Positions 48,131 through 59,820 are shown, numbered from the stretch's first letter. The stretch is 64,000 nucleotides of DNA from Neisseria musculi (GCF_014297595.2 NZ_CP060414.2:1550001-1614000); one strand, 5' to 3'. Notes: generated by a model not told the origin, from the sequence alone. Numbers and translations are program-made.

Positions 48131-49071
48131 ATGAATATGCATGCTGCCGGCCTGCGGTTCCGCCGGGCCGTTCAAACCGAAAATCCTTTAGCCGTTGCCG
48201 GCTGCATCAACGCCTATTTCGCCCGCCTTGCCGCCCACAGCGGCTTCAAAGCCATTTACCTTTCCGGTGGCGGCGTAGCAGCCTGCTCGTGCGATATTCC
48301 CAATTTGGGCATTGCCTCCATATGAAGATGTGTTGATTGACGCCCGCCGCATCACCGACAATGTCGACACCCCCTATTAGTGGGCATCGATGCAGGCTGG
48401 GGCGGCGCTTTCAACATCGCCCGCACCATCCGCAACTTCGAGCGTGCCGGCGTGGCGGTCGTGCATATCGAAGACCAAGTGGCCCAAAAACGCTGCAGCC
48501 ACCGCCCCAATAAAGCCATCGTGCCGCAAAACAAAATGACCGACCGCATCAAAGCCGCCGTAGATGCCCGCATTGATGAAAACTTCGTGATTATGGCGCG
48601 CACCGATGCGCTGGCGGTAGAAGGCTTGGAGGCAGCCATCGAGCGCGCCCGAGCCTTCGTGGAGGCCGGTGCCGACATGATTTTCCCCGAAGCCGTAACC
48701 GGGCTGAGCATGTATCGAAAATTTGCCGAAGCCGTGAGCGTGCCGGTGCTGGCCAACATCACCGAATTCGGTGCTACACCGCTCTACACCCGGCAAGAGC
48801 TGGCCGAAAACGGCGTAAACTCGCACTCTATCCCCTCTCCGCTTTCCGCGCCGCCAGCAAAGCCGCGCTGAATGTTTACCAAGCGATTATGAGCGAAGGA
48901 ACCCAAGCCAACGTAATCGGCACCATGCAAACCCGTGCCGAACTCTACTTTCATGCGGGCGTTTCCTTATATTGCTATGTAATCGGCACCATGCAAACCC
49001 GTGCCGAACTCTACGAACACCTCAACTACCACAATTTCGAGCAAAAATTAGACGCTTTGTTCAGCAAATAA
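48131..49071 (+). pseudogene. prpB: 2-methylisocitrate lyase PrpB, frameshifted
   Basis: PrpB cleaves 2-methylisocitrate to pyruvate and succinate in propionate catabolism. AAAGGAG precedes ATG 48131. PrpB is read in pieces: LAVAGCINAYFARLAAHSGF and YLSGGGVAAC, a shift at about 48320, then [16 protein letters not shown]. After another shift near 48378 comes [20 protein letters not shown] to [13 protein letters not shown]. After a third shift near 48825 the end reads [10 protein letters not shown] and [15 protein letters not shown] 36-bp segment is duplicated in frame near the 3' end. Non-functional unless the shifts are sequencing errors. Confidence 0.9.
48913..49014 (+). repeat. 36-bp direct repeat within prpB
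   Basis: The segment GTAATCGGCACCATGCAAAC... (36 bp, encoding [12 protein letters not shown]) occurs exactly at 48913-48948 and 48979-49014, 66 bp apart. The 30-bp spacer encodes [10 protein letters not shown]. Confidence 0.9.
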
Positions 49072-49160
49072 CAACTGCCGGCGCAAAAGCCTTTCAGACG
49101 GCCTTGCATTGCAGATCGGCCATCTGAAAAAACACCAAACCACAAAAAAGGAGAATCCGA

Positions 49161-50299
49161 ATGACTACCGAATCCCCCGCTTTCAAACCCAAAAATCCGT
49201 AGCCCTCTCAGGCGTAGCTGCGGGCAACACCGCACTGTGTACCGTAGGCCGCAGCGGCAACGACCTGAGCTACCGGGGTTACGACATTCTCGACTTGGCA
49301 AAACACTGCGAATTTGAAGAAGTTGCCCACCTTCTGATTCACGGCCTATCTGCCCAACAAATTCGAACTGGCCGCCTACAAGATCCCTGCGCGGCCTGCC
49401 CTTGCGCGTGATTCAAGTGCTCGAGAGCCTGCCCGCCCACACCCCACCCGATGGACATTTTACGCACCGGCGTATCCATGCTCGGCTGCGTACACCCCGA
49501 GCGCGAAAGCCAACCCGCCAGCGAAGCGCGCGACATCGCCGACAAATTAATCGCCTGCCTGGGCAGCATGCTGCTTTATTGGTATCAATTTTCACACAAC
49601 GGCAAGCGCATCAAAGTAGAAAGCAAAGAAGACAGCATCGGCGGCCACTTCCTGCACCTGCTGCACGGCAAACGCCCCGGCAAGTCCCATGTGAAAACCA
49701 TGCACATTTCACTGATTCTCTATGCCGAGCACGAATTTAACGCTTCCACCTTTACCTCGCGCGTGATTGCCGGCACAGGCTCCGACATTTATTCGTGTAT
49801 CACCGGTGCCATCAGCGCACTCAAAGGCCCCAAACACGGCGGAGCCAACGAAGTGGCCCACGACATCCAAAAACGCTACCGCAACGCCGATGAAGCCGAG
49901 GCCGACATCCGCGAACGCATCGGCCGCAAAGAAATCGTTATCGGCTTCGGCCACCCCGTTTACACCCTATCCGACCCGCGCAACGTGGTGATTAAAGGAG
50001 TGGCGCGCGACCTGAGTGCCGAAACCGGCGACATGCGCCTGTTTGACATCGCCGAACGTTTGGAAACCCTGATGTGGAACGAGAAAAAAATGTTTCCCAA
50101 CCTCGACTGGTTCTCCACCGTTTCCTACCAAAAACTCGGCGTACCCACCGCCATGTTCACCCCGCTGTTTATGATTTCGCGCACCACCGGCTGGAGTGCG
50201 CACATTTTGGAGCAACACCAAGACGGCAAAATCATCCGCCCCGGCGCCAACTACACCGGCCCCGACGATTTACCGTTTATCCCGATGGAAGAACGCTGA
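49161..50299 (+). pseudogene. prpC: 2-methylcitrate synthase PrpC, frameshifted
   Basis: PrpC joins propionyl-CoA and oxaloacetate. AAAAGGAG precedes ATG 49161 (MTTESPAFKPKN). A shift at about 49195 moves to SVALSGVAAGNTALCTVGRS... LLIHG, another at about 49345 to LPNKFELAAYK, and a further one before 49451. From there an intact 282-codon frame runs with [47 protein letters not shown] and [14 protein letters not shown] to the end. Catalytic His residues are present in the last part, but the first quarter is broken. Same decay as prpB. Confidence 0.9.
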
Positions 50300-51062
50300 C
50301 CCCGGCTATCGCGTATATAACAGCGTGAAAAATTTTCAGACGGCCCGATAACACCAACCGGCCATCTGAATTTTTGATAGAGCGAACCCACTTTATTTCC
50401 AGCACAAAGCTGCAGGCCGCCAAACTATACAGATCGTACAAAACCGATTTTACCGTTTCATCGGCTTACCCAACCGCTCCTTTGACTAAACCGTTTTCTT
50501 AAAAAAACAAACGTAAGTCGCCACAACACCGCAATAGAGCAAGCCGATTTACGATATGTAAAGCCCTTTGGCAGCGGGTTTACGCCATCAGACACCCATA
50601 TTATCTGCTGTTGCGCGGTATTTCCTCTCAGCTGTCGTTTCCTGTGGGCAAAAAATACCCGAATCATGCTGGAATATGGCTGCAGGTGCGATAAAAAGGG
50701 GCCGGTCTGAAAGGTTGGCACTGTTCTTTCAGACGGCCGGCAGTATTCGATATTGCTTCCAATGTCTGTATCCCTTCGTGCTGTGCCGGCTCTGCTGCCG
50801 TCAATACCGAATCAGCCCGTATCTGGCGGCAAGTTCGGCAGCTTGGGCTACCCCCTGTTTGCTTTAGGCTGTTTGAGCAGACATACTTTCAGATGCACTC
50901 AACGTGCCGCAGGGATAACTTCTGTGTCGAACCGGCAGGCCGTCTGAAAGGACGGGTTCCTGCTTTCAGACGGCTTGATTTTTTATAAAATATTGAAGTG
51001 TAAAAATATTTTTGGTGCAAAATATTGCAGGGCCGTCTGAAATGTCCGTCTCGGCCTTTCCG
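50300..51062. other. Gene-free interval with Correia-like remnants
   Basis: A Correia-type copy lies at 50378-50556; farther on there are only DUS and weakly similar pieces (about 50740-50830). A paired DUS lies at about 50937-50978. No gene seen. Confidence 0.5.
50378..50556 (+). repeat. Correia-type repeat, degenerate
   Basis: The left end GCGAACCCACTTTATTTCC is followed by CAGCACAAAGCTGCAGGCCG, GATCGTACAAAACCGATTTT and ACTAAACCGTTTTCTT. The right end is near GATTTACGATATG. The order equals the better copies, with more divergence and small insertions. Confidence 0.6.
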
Positions 51063-51971
51063 TTACAGCCGGGCCAGCCGCTCTACCGATGGGGCGTAAT
51101 AATATGCCCCTGATACGGCGGCGGTAACGTGTTTGAGCAGCAGATCGGTTTTTCCGTCTGCTTCGCCAAACATGCTTAAAAGCTGGGCTTCGATGTTGTG
51201 CAGCGAGCCGCAATAGGCGATAAACATCAGTCCGTGTTCGCCGGAGGCGGTGCCGAAAGGCAGGCTGCGGCGCACGATTTTTAAGCCTATGCCGTTTTCT
51301 TTCAGGTTTACACGCCCGAGATGTGAATCAGGCAGAAGTATGTCTTTGCTGAATTCTTCATCGGTTTGCTTGGTGCGGCCGACTGCGGCTTCTTGATCGG
51401 CCAGCGGCACCCGGTTCCATTTTTTCAGGTCGTGGCGGTATTTTTGCAGCAGTACGTAACTGCCGCCGGTGTCTGGCCTGCCTTCGGCAATGGTGCCGAT
51501 CCGGCTGATCTCATCGGGTTCGTGGGGGTTTTCGGTGCCGTCTACAAAGCCGTCAAGGCCTCTGTTTTCAATCCAGCGGAAGCCGTGGGTTTCGTCTGCC
51601 ACTTTGATGCTGCTGCCGAAAATATCCAGCAATGCCATTGCCAGTGTGAAATTAACATCGGGGCGCAGTGATTGGATATGGAACATGATGTCGTGCTGGG
51701 TGGCAGGTGCCAGGCCGTTGCCTAACGGGCGGAACGGTTTGATTTCGCAACCTTCGTCTGTATGGCCGAATGCTGCCCATGCTCCGCTGCCGAACGCAAT
51801 GGTTAAACCCAGCACGGCATCGGGATATCGTTGCTGTAGCTCGGTCAAAGCCTCGAGGCTTTGCGCACAGGCGGTTTTAATGTGCCCGAGGCTGCCGGCA
51901 ACGATGTCGGCCTCAATGAAAACGGCAGCTTTGCTGCTTTCGGGGATAATGGCACTTTGCGGCTGGTTCAT
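51063..51971 (-). CDS. Dyp-type peroxidase (YfeX-like)
   Basis: The 302-aa heme peroxidase of the dye-decolourising family has the distal motif GFVDGTENPHEPDE with catalytic Asp, a WNRVPLADQEAAVGR segment and a proximal region GEHGLMFIAYCGSLHNIE. No Tat signal is present, so it is cytosolic like YfeX. Substrates may be porphyrinogens or heme-related; not inferable here. The gene stands alone with a DUS upstream. Confidence 0.93.
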   Translation of the reverse strand: MNQPQSAIIPESSKAAVFIEADIVAGSLGHIKTACAQSLEALTELQQRYPDAVLGLTIAFGSGAWAAFGHTDEGCEIKPFRPLGNGLAPATQHDIMFHIQSLRPDVNFTLAMALLDIFGSSIKVADETHGFRWIENRGLDGFVDGTENPHEPDEISRIGTIAEGRPDTGGSYVLLQKYRHDLKKWNRVPLADQEAAVGRTKQTDEEFSKDILLPDSHLGRVNLKENGIGLKIVRRSLPFGTASGEHGLMFIAYCGSLHNIEAQLLSMFGEADGKTDLLLKHVTAAVSGAYYYAPSVERLARL

Positions 51972-52146
51972 GGCTGGGTGTTCCTTTGAATAATGTTTTT
52001 TCAGACGGTCTCTCTATGCGGAAAGAGCCGTTAAAATCCAATGGCGTATTATAACAAATTCTGCCGTTGCTTTTCTTTACTTTCATGTGCGTTTTCTATT
52101 GAATCGGTATGTTAGAATCCGCCGCCGTTATTTGCCGGGATGTTTT

Positions 52147-53247
52147 ATGCGCAGTGTGATTTTTGTTGCCGTGCTGCTGTTGATGCAGCTGTTTACGTTC
52201 GGTTTGGGGCGGTCGCTGCAATGGCTGCTTGTGCCCGTTATTGGTGCGCATGGCCGGCGCCGGCTGATGGCCGCTGCATTTTTGGTAACCAATTCGCTGA
52301 TTGCCGGCCTGCTGTTGCAGTTGGGCCATGCCGTTTTCCGCTGGACGGCGCTGTGGATGGTGGTAATGCTGTTTGTGATGTATGCGGCGCTGGCCACGTT
52401 TCTGCTCTATTTGGTGTTGCGCCGTTTTATGCCGCAAAAACCGATGTCGCGCAGCCTGCGGCTGTTTGCGCCGCTGTTTGTGGCCGGCCTGTTCGGTATT
52501 GCGCTGTATAACGCTTACACGCCGGTTGTCTGCCATGCCGAAATCCGCATCAGCAAAAAACTCGGGCAGCCGCTGCGCATCGGTATGGCCAGCGATATGC
52601 ATTTGGGCATCTTGTTCGGCGCCAAACGCTTAGACGAGCTGGCCGCCATTATGAACCGTGAAAAAGTCGATATTATCCTGCTGCCCGGTGATTTGATGGA
52701 CGACAACGTTGCTGCCTACCGTGCCGAAAATATGCGTCCCAGTTTGGAAAAACTGCGCGCACCGTTGGGTGTGTATGCCACCTTGGGCAACCATGACCTG
52801 TTCGGCTACGAGCGGGAAATCTACGAAGAAGTAACCCGGGCGGGCATACGCGTTCTCGCCAATGAAAGCACGGTGGTCGGTAAGGCCGGTAACCGCCTGC
52901 TGGTGGTGGGCCGCAATGATGATTTGGACGAAAACCGCCCCGCCACCGCCGAGTTGCTGCAAAATCAAAACACTGCTCTGCCCGTTTTGCTGCTCGACCA
53001 CCGCCCTACCGATATTGAAACCCACGCCAAACTGCCGGTTGACGTGCAGGTATCGGGGCATGTACACAACGGTCAGATTGCCCCCGCCAATCTGATTGTG
53101 TACTTTCTCAACCGCCTCTCCTACGGCTACGAACAAATCGGCAGCGGCCATTTCTTCGTTACTTCCGGCTACGGCTTTTGGGGTGTGCCGCTGCGTTTGG
53201 GGTCGCAGTCGGAAGTGTGGATTATCGATGTAAAAGGGCGGTCTTAG
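52147..53247 (+). CDS. Membrane-anchored metallophosphoesterase (YkuE/YaeI-like)
   Basis: The 366-aa protein has four hydrophobic helices in the first 130 residues, then a calcineurin-like phosphoesterase domain: RIGMASDMHLGILFG, DIILLPGDLMDD, TLGNHDLFGYE, LLLDHRPTDIE and VDVQVSGHVHNGQI. These metal-ligand motifs are all intact. Related proteins hydrolyse phospholipid or UDP-sugar substrates; the target here is unknown. The start at 52147 opens with a membrane segment. Confidence 0.9.
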   Translation: MRSVIFVAVLLLMQLFTFGLGRSLQWLLVPVIGAHGRRRLMAAAFLVTNSLIAGLLLQLGHAVFRWTALWMVVMLFVMYAALATFLLYLVLRRFMPQKPMSRSLRLFAPLFVAGLFGIALYNAYTPVVCHAEIRISKKLGQPLRIGMASDMHLGILFGAKRLDELAAIMNREKVDIILLPGDLMDDNVAAYRAENMRPSLEKLRAPLGVYATLGNHDLFGYEREIYEEVTRAGIRVLANESTVVGKAGNRLLVVGRNDDLDENRPATAELLQNQNTALPVLLLDHRPTDIETHAKLPVDVQVSGHVHNGQIAPANLIVYFLNRLSYGYEQIGSGHFFVTSGYGFWGVPLRLGSQSEVWIIDVKGRS

Positions 53248-53334
53248 CTGGAGCCGGCAATCAGCTTTCCGGTGCGATACCGCGACCTTGCCGTGCAGCC
53301 CTTTCTTTCAGGTGCAGCTGCTATAATATCGGAT

Positions 53335-53883
53335 ATGGATAACCCTCTGCTGTGGCGGCACCGCCTGCCCGACAACATCTCACCCGGCACTCCCGAAGCC
53401 GCCTTCATGCAGGCGCAGTCGCTCACCGCCGCCCTGCGCGGTTTAAACGCCGTTTTTTCCGTGCACCTGCTGCACTTGGGAAACAGCGGTTTCGACCCTC
53501 TTTTTTCAGACGGCCTGATCAATAGTGGAACGCAAAACTGGTTTGCCCGCGATGTGTTGCTGTGTTTAAACGGCAAACCCGTTGTGTGGGCGCGCAGCCT
53601 GTGCCGCCAAACATCGGCCAACTGGCGCAGCCTGCTGGATTGCGGCACGCGCCCGCTCGGCGAGCGGCTGTTTGACGGATCGCTGCCGCTCACCCGCTCG
53701 CCGTTTGAATATACTGCCCTGCCGCCCCGTTATCCGCTGGCGGGTTTCGATGGTTATGCCGTGGCGGCGCGCCGCTCGCTGTTTCGCTGGCAGGGTGAAA
53801 CACTCGGCCTGGCCGAATGCTTTCTGCCCGCGCTGCAAAGTTTTGTTCAGCCCGCTGATGGGCAGGATACAATTAGACTATAA
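53335..53883 (+). CDS. ubiC: Chorismate lyase UbiC
   Basis: UbiC releases 4-hydroxybenzoate and pyruvate from chorismate, starting ubiquinone synthesis. The 182-aa product has ARDVLLCLNGKPVVWARSL, RPLGERLFDG and the C-terminal Arg/Ser stretch FRWQGETLGLAECFLP with the conserved Glu. A TATAAT lies at 53322-53327, only 8 bp before the ATG, so a start at 53335 would need a very short leader. Alternatively that box is fortuitous. ubiA follows 82 bp downstream. Confidence 0.92.
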   Translation: MDNPLLWRHRLPDNISPGTPEAAFMQAQSLTAALRGLNAVFSVHLLHLGNSGFDPLFSDGLINSGTQNWFARDVLLCLNGKPVVWARSLCRQTSANWRSLLDCGTRPLGERLFDGSLPLTRSPFEYTALPPRYPLAGFDGYAVAARRSLFRWQGETLGLAECFLPALQSFVQPADGQDTIRL

Positions 53884-53965
53884 TCACATTATTAAAGATG
53901 CAGGCCGTTTGGAAACAAGCGGCCTGCATCGGCTGAACAACTGATAATTAAAGCCAATACCACAC

Positions 53966-54886
53966 ATGAACATTAAACGGTTGCTCCTGAAATTTCTGCC
54001 CCGCTATGTGGTCGGCAGGCTGGTTATTTACAGCAGGCTGATGCGCATCGAAAAGCCCATCGGCACCCTGCTGCTGCTGTGGCCGACTTTTTGGGCATTG
54101 TGGATTGCCTCAAAAGGCATACCCGATTTCACAATTCTGCTGGCGTTTGCCGCCGGCACTTTTCTGATGCGCAGCGCAGGCTGCGTGGTCAATGATTTTG
54201 CCGACCGCCATATCGACGGCGGCGTAGCGCGCACCAAAATGCGGCCTTTCGTACGCGGCCTGGTCTCTGCCGAAGAAGCCATATTGCTGGCGCTGATACT
54301 CTGCCTGACGGCCGCCCTGTGCCTGCTGCCGCTCAACCGCTTAACCTGGCTGATGAGCCTGCCCGCGCTGTTTTTGGCGGTGAGCTACCCCTTCACCAAA
54401 CGCTTTTTCCCGTTGCCTCAGTTTTACCTGGGGCTGGCGTTTTCGTTCGGCATACCGATGGCATTTGCCGCTGTAACTGACACCGTGCCGCCGCTGGCCT
54501 GGCTGCTGTTTACCGCCAACGTATTGTGGACGCTGGCCTACGACACCATCTACGCCATGGCCGATAAAGAAGACGACCTCAAACTCGGTATCCGCACTTC
54601 GGCTATCACCTTCGGCAGCAACGATGTATCCGCCATTATGTTGTGCCATTTTTGGTTCAGCGCCCTGATGGCGGTGTTGGGTTGGCAAATCGGTGCAACC
54701 TGGCCTTTTTGGATAGTGCTGCCGCTCACGGTTTACTGGCAGTTTCAGCAATACCGCCAAATCCAAACCCGCGACCGCTGGGTGTGTTTCCGCACCTTTT
54801 TAGAAAACAACCGCATCGGTTTGGCTTGGTTTTTAGGCATCGCCGGGCATTATCTTTGGCTGTCGCTTTATTCTCCGGCCGTCTGA
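53966..54886 (+). CDS. ubiA: 4-hydroxybenzoate polyprenyltransferase UbiA
   Basis: UbiA is an inner-membrane prenyltransferase joining 4-hydroxybenzoate to the polyprenyl chain. The 306-aa product has about eight transmembrane helices and the two Asp-rich motifs [11 protein letters not shown] and [33 protein letters not shown] is the typical N-terminus. It forms the ubiC-ubiA pair. Confidence 0.96.
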   Translation: MNIKRLLLKFLPRYVVGRLVIYSRLMRIEKPIGTLLLLWPTFWALWIASKGIPDFTILLAFAAGTFLMRSAGCVVNDFADRHIDGGVARTKMRPFVRGLVSAEEAILLALILCLTAALCLLPLNRLTWLMSLPALFLAVSYPFTKRFFPLPQFYLGLAFSFGIPMAFAAVTDTVPPLAWLLFTANVLWTLAYDTIYAMADKEDDLKLGIRTSAITFGSNDVSAIMLCHFWFSALMAVLGWQIGATWPFWIVLPLTVYWQFQQYRQIQTRDRWVCFRTFLENNRIGLAWFLGIAGHYLWLSLYSPAV

Positions 54887-54910
54887 AACAAGCCGGCACG
54901 AAATGTGAAA

Positions 54911-55073
54911 CAGCGTGAACCTGCTCCATTTTCGATACACGGCAAACTCAGACAGTACAGATAATACGGAACCGGCTCTATTGCCGCTTGGTGTTCGGGC
55001 AGCTTCACCAAACCGTTCTCTTTGTGTTGAGACGCAGTAATGCCGCAGCGGAAACGAAGCAGGTTCACAATAG
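54911..55073 (+). repeat. Correia-type repeat element
   Basis: The left end CGTGAACCTGCTCCATTTTC and the right end GAAACGAAGCAGGTTCACAA are inverted copies. Inside are AATACGGAACCGGCTC, ACCAAACCGTTCTCTTTG and GAGACGCAGTAATGCCG. It lies between ubiA and serC. Confidence 0.75.
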
Positions 55074-55300
55074 CGCACCACTTCCCGAGGCCGTCTGAAA
55101 AAATCTTGCTTCTTCCGAATCTACCCGTCTGCCTTGCGCAACGCTTGAGTGCCGACTAGAATCAACCGCTCTGCCCGCTTTGGGTTATGCGCCGGAAAAC
55201 CATGAGAACACGCTCCCTGAGAACACGCATTGCGTTTTGATTTCCCGCCCTTCGGTGTACAAACCATACCGTGTAAGATTTCTTTCCAAGGCATACCGAT

Positions 55301-56404
55301 ATGTTACCCCACCCCGTTTATAATTTTTCTGCCGGCCCCGCCGTGCTGCCCGATGCGGTGCTGCGTACCGCACAAAATGAAATGCTCGATTACAACGGCA
55401 CCGGCTTTCCCGTGATGAGCATGAGCCACCGCTCCGATGTGTTTATGAGCATTCTCCACCATGCCGATCAGGATTTACGCACGCTGCTGGATATTCCCCG
55501 CAACTATAAAATTCTGTTTATGCAGGGCGGTGCCAGCTCGCAGTTCAACATGGTGGTGATGAATTTCGCCAACGGATTCAGACGGGTAGATTCAGTAGTA
55601 ACCGGCAATTGGTCATCAGTGGCCCACAAACAGATGGGCAAACTCTCCGATGTCGAAATCCATCTGGCGGCCGACGGCAAGGCTTACAACTATCTCGACC
55701 TGCCGCCCGCCAATACTTGGGATACCAGCCGGCACTCGGCTTTTGTGCACTTTGCGAGCAACGAAACCGTAAACGGCCTGCAATACGGCACTCTACCCGA
55801 ACCGGGCGCAGATATGCCGCCGTTGGTCTGCGATATGTCGAGCGATATTTTGTCGCGCCGCATCAACGTGCGCAACTTCGGCGTGATTTATGCCGGCGCA
55901 CAGAAAAACATCGGCCCGGCGGGCGCCACCGTGGTGATTATCCGCGAAGATCTACTCGAACGCTGCTGTAAGCGCGTGCCCGATGTGTGGAACTATCAGG
56001 CCCATGTCGGCCGCCAAGGTATGCACAACACCCCTGCTACTTATCCCATCTATATTGCAGGCTTAGTGTTCCGCTGGCTGCTGGCGCAAGGCGGCGTGGC
56101 TCAGATGGAAACGGTGAACGCGCTGAAAGCCGCCAAACTCTACGCTGCCATCGACAGCAGCGGCGGCTTCTACATCAACAATATCCGGCCGGATGCCCGC
56201 TCAAAAATGAATGTCGTATTCAGCACGCCAAGCCCCGAACTCGACCATTGCTTCGTGCAAAAAGCCGGCAATGCCGGCCTGAAAATGCTGCAGGGCTATC
56301 AATCCGTGGGCGGCATGCGTGCCAGCCTCTACAATGCCATGCCCCTGCAAGGCGTAGAAACACTGATTGGCTTTATGCACGATTTCCAACGCCGCTACGG
56401 CTGA
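55301..56404 (+). CDS. serC: Phosphoserine aminotransferase
   Basis: SerC makes 3-phosphoserine from 3-phosphohydroxypyruvate and glutamate, and also serves pyridoxal phosphate synthesis. The 367-aa product has YNFSAGPAVLPDAVLRTAQ, MSHRSDVF, FMQGGASSQFNM and the PLP-lysine segment VIYAGAQKNIGPAG. Full length. The upstream 400 bp hold a Correia-type element and a DUS. Confidence 0.96.
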   Translation: MLPHPVYNFSAGPAVLPDAVLRTAQNEMLDYNGTGFPVMSMSHRSDVFMSILHHADQDLRTLLDIPRNYKILFMQGGASSQFNMVVMNFANGFRRVDSVVTGNWSSVAHKQMGKLSDVEIHLAADGKAYNYLDLPPANTWDTSRHSAFVHFASNETVNGLQYGTLPEPGADMPPLVCDMSSDILSRRINVRNFGVIYAGAQKNIGPAGATVVIIREDLLERCCKRVPDVWNYQAHVGRQGMHNTPATYPIYIAGLVFRWLLAQGGVAQMETVNALKAAKLYAAIDSSGGFYINNIRPDARSKMNVVFSTPSPELDHCFVQKAGNAGLKMLQGYQSVGGMRASLYNAMPLQGVETLIGFMHDFQRRYG

Positions 56405-56684
56405 TTCAATATTCGACAGATTCAAGCCGGGACTCTTGAAAAATACCTGAAGGCCGTCTGAAAGGCCTAAATACCGACATGCCCACATAGGCAGGAATCC
56501 GAATGCTCAGCATCTAAGCGTTGTTTCACCGACACTTCAATATTACCCCTCTGACTCTCACCTGCGCGGAAACAAGGGCAAAAAACTTCTTAATGATATT
56601 TTTGAATGCTGAAAAATATCAGGCCGCCTGAAACAGATTTTTAGACGGCCTGATACAATTTGTGGGCCACACCCACTGCTGCCT

Positions 56685-57812
56685 TTAACGCAAATGCGGC
56701 AGCATACTTAAAATGGCAGACAACGCTGCTTCGCCCAGCCTCAACGAGCGCTGACCGTTCCAGCCGAAATCGTCATCAGGAAGGTTATGGTTGTCTTTAA
56801 ACGGCATCTCCAGCGTATAAGCCAGGCATTTGAACTGTTCGCCCACCCAAGCGGTAGCCATCGTCATATCAGCCTGGCCGGACGCATCTTTCGCATAACC
56901 GTGTTCGTCTTGAAAGTCGGGGCTGGCAGCAGAAAATGCGTTTTTGAAGTGGGTTTCCAAATCAATGATGCGGTCGTTATACGAGGGTATGCCTTCTGTA
57001 CCTGCAACAAACACGAAAGGTATATTTTCATCACCATGAATATCTAAAAACAAATCCACTCCGGTTTCGAGCATTTTTTTACGCACATAATAAACCTCAG
57101 GGCTGCGCGCAACAGTCGGATTCTGCCATTCTCGGTTAAGGTCGGCACCGGCGGCGTTGGTGCGCAAATTACCGTGCACGGAGCCATCCGGATTCATATT
57201 GGGCACAATATAGAATGTGGCCTGATCCAGCAGCACACGGGCAGTTGGATCCTGCGGGTCAAGCAGGCGCGCGAGCAGGCCTTCTGCAAACCATGCGGCC
57301 ATGGTTTCGCCGGGGTGCTGGCGGGCAATAATCCATATTTTAAAATCGCTGGCAGCTTGATTACCAATGGTGAGCAGGTTGATGTCGCGGCCTTCAACAG
57401 TGCTGCCTAAATCGTCTATCTGGCACAACCCGCTGCCCTGCGCATCGCCAAGCAGATTCAAGTGCTGTTCGTAAGAATACGGCTCGAAATAGGCGTAATA
57501 CACACTATTGGTCAGCGGCGTATGCTCGATAACCAACACACCGTTCTCGTAACGGGTGGGTACGCGGAACCAATTTTGACGATCATAAGAAGCTAGAGCC
57601 TGATAATCCTTCCAGGCGTCCGGATAAGCTGAAGCTGCAGCATTTTCAAAGCGCATCACACAATTCCGATAAGCCGCACCCTGCAGACGGAAATAAAACC
57701 ATTGGGCAAAATCGGAAGCATTGTCGGGACGCAATTTCAGACGGATGTCGGCAGGGTTTTGCGCGTCTATTACCGTTACTGCGCCAGCATCAAACCGGGT
57801 GCTGATTTTCAT
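56685..57812 (-). CDS. M14-family zinc carboxypeptidase, cytosolic type
   Basis: The 375-aa protein has an N-terminal beta domain (to about residue 125) and an M14 carboxypeptidase domain. Zinc ligands lie in RQHPGETMAAWF (His, Glu) and LFLDIHGDENIPF (His). NPDGSVHGNLRTNAAGADLNREW is the substrate segment, and the catalytic Glu is in YTLEMPFKDNHN. No signal peptide, fitting the cytosolic carboxypeptidase-like subgroup. Substrate unknown. Confidence 0.92.
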   Translation of the reverse strand: MKISTRFDAGAVTVIDAQNPADIRLKLRPDNASDFAQWFYFRLQGAAYRNCVMRFENAAASAYPDAWKDYQALASYDRQNWFRVPTRYENGVLVIEHTPLTNSVYYAYFEPYSYEQHLNLLGDAQGSGLCQIDDLGSTVEGRDINLLTIGNQAASDFKIWIIARQHPGETMAAWFAEGLLARLLDPQDPTARVLLDQATFYIVPNMNPDGSVHGNLRTNAAGADLNREWQNPTVARSPEVYYVRKKMLETGVDLFLDIHGDENIPFVFVAGTEGIPSYNDRIIDLETHFKNAFSAASPDFQDEHGYAKDASGQADMTMATAWVGEQFKCLAYTLEMPFKDNHNLPDDDFGWNGQRSLRLGEAALSAILSMLPHLR

Positions 57813-57913
57813 GTGAATTCCTATTTAAGCCTGGTAAGGATTTGAAGCAGTTATTTTAAACCGGTTTCCCCTGCGTGTCTTTATAAAGAAGCAACAAGGC
57901 CGTCTGAAAATAT

Positions 57914-58943
57914 TGCACTGCTCCCGCAAAAAACTTGGACAAGTTAAGCATATGTTTCAAAAATACTTTTCAAGCTGAGTTCTGCAACCGACAGGAATAG
58001 GCTTTTTTAAGTTTAGCCTAATCCACTCATCATTATGATAAGTATGTAATCATCTATACAGCTGCCGGTTCCACCACCGTCAACGTACCTTCCCCATAGA
58101 AGTTTTGTGTTTTCAATGTACTTAAAGAAACGCTCCGACCAGAATGCAGCAGCGGGATTTTACCTTTCAGACGGCCAAATGACTGAACCGGCATTTGCTC
58201 TACCTATCTTAGCGTTTTGACTTGTGGCTTAAAGAAGGCGATAAGTACCATTTGCCTTCTGTGCATTTTTAAACTCCGCAATATCGGTCAGCCACTTATC
58301 TGTCAATAAATTCACGATTAAGAATATTGTCCGAAATTTACCCTATTGCCTGCGGACGGAGGCTTTTTTGTTGCGGACTTTAGTTTTCAATCCCAATAAA
58401 CCCATAATGCGCCACACTTTACTTTTTATTCCACGCCAATACGGTAGTAACCCACCAATGGCCGCAGGGTCTTTATAGCGAGCATAAGCTTCGGCAACGG
58501 CAGCTTTATCCTACGCATCAGGATCAGGGATAATAAAAGCTGTTTTGGACAGGATGGCGCTGTGCAATAGATATAGTTTGGTGGGCATTACCCTCTACAT
58601 TTGGACGGTTTGGCGGCGTTCTTTTGCTTTTCTCTGGGAGCTTTCATATGCTTTAGGCAGTTTGTTTTCGGCCCCTGCAACACACAGTTCTCCAATCGGT
58701 TCCTCCTGGTTTTTTCGTGGTCGGGATTGGCTACAAAAAAGGGAACACTCCTTCATAGGACAGCCTACGGGTTTTGAAGTGCGGCTAAAGGGCCGATATC
58801 CAACGATACAGGCGTATGCGTGAGATGTTGAAGTGCTATACGGTACACTGTTGGCTGCGCACCGGGTAACAGGGGTATATTGAGATATAAGAAAACTGCA
58901 CCTTAATGGGTTGGAAAGTGTCCAACTTTTGGGGCGCAGTTCA
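57914..58943 (-). mobile_element. Degenerate IS3-family element
   Basis: Outer ends TGCACTGCTCCCGC followed by AAAAAACTTGGACA (57914) and, inverted, TGTCCAACTTTTGGGGCGCAGTTCA (ending 58943; shown in part) are IS3-type terminal repeats. On the minus strand the orfB remnant reads AAIGGLLPYWRGIKSKVWRI, MGLLGLKTKVRNKKASVRRQ, stop, then NLLTDKWLTDIAEFKNAQ. This is the HTH_21-to-first-Asp region of IS3 transposases. Several stops and missing parts make it inactive. It explains the 1.2-kb gap between the M14 peptidase and dapB. Confidence 0.75.
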
Positions 58944-58992
58944 TATTTTCAAACGGTCTGAGGTTTGCTGCCAAATAAAATCAAACAGCGGC

Positions 58993-59820
<828 letters not shown>

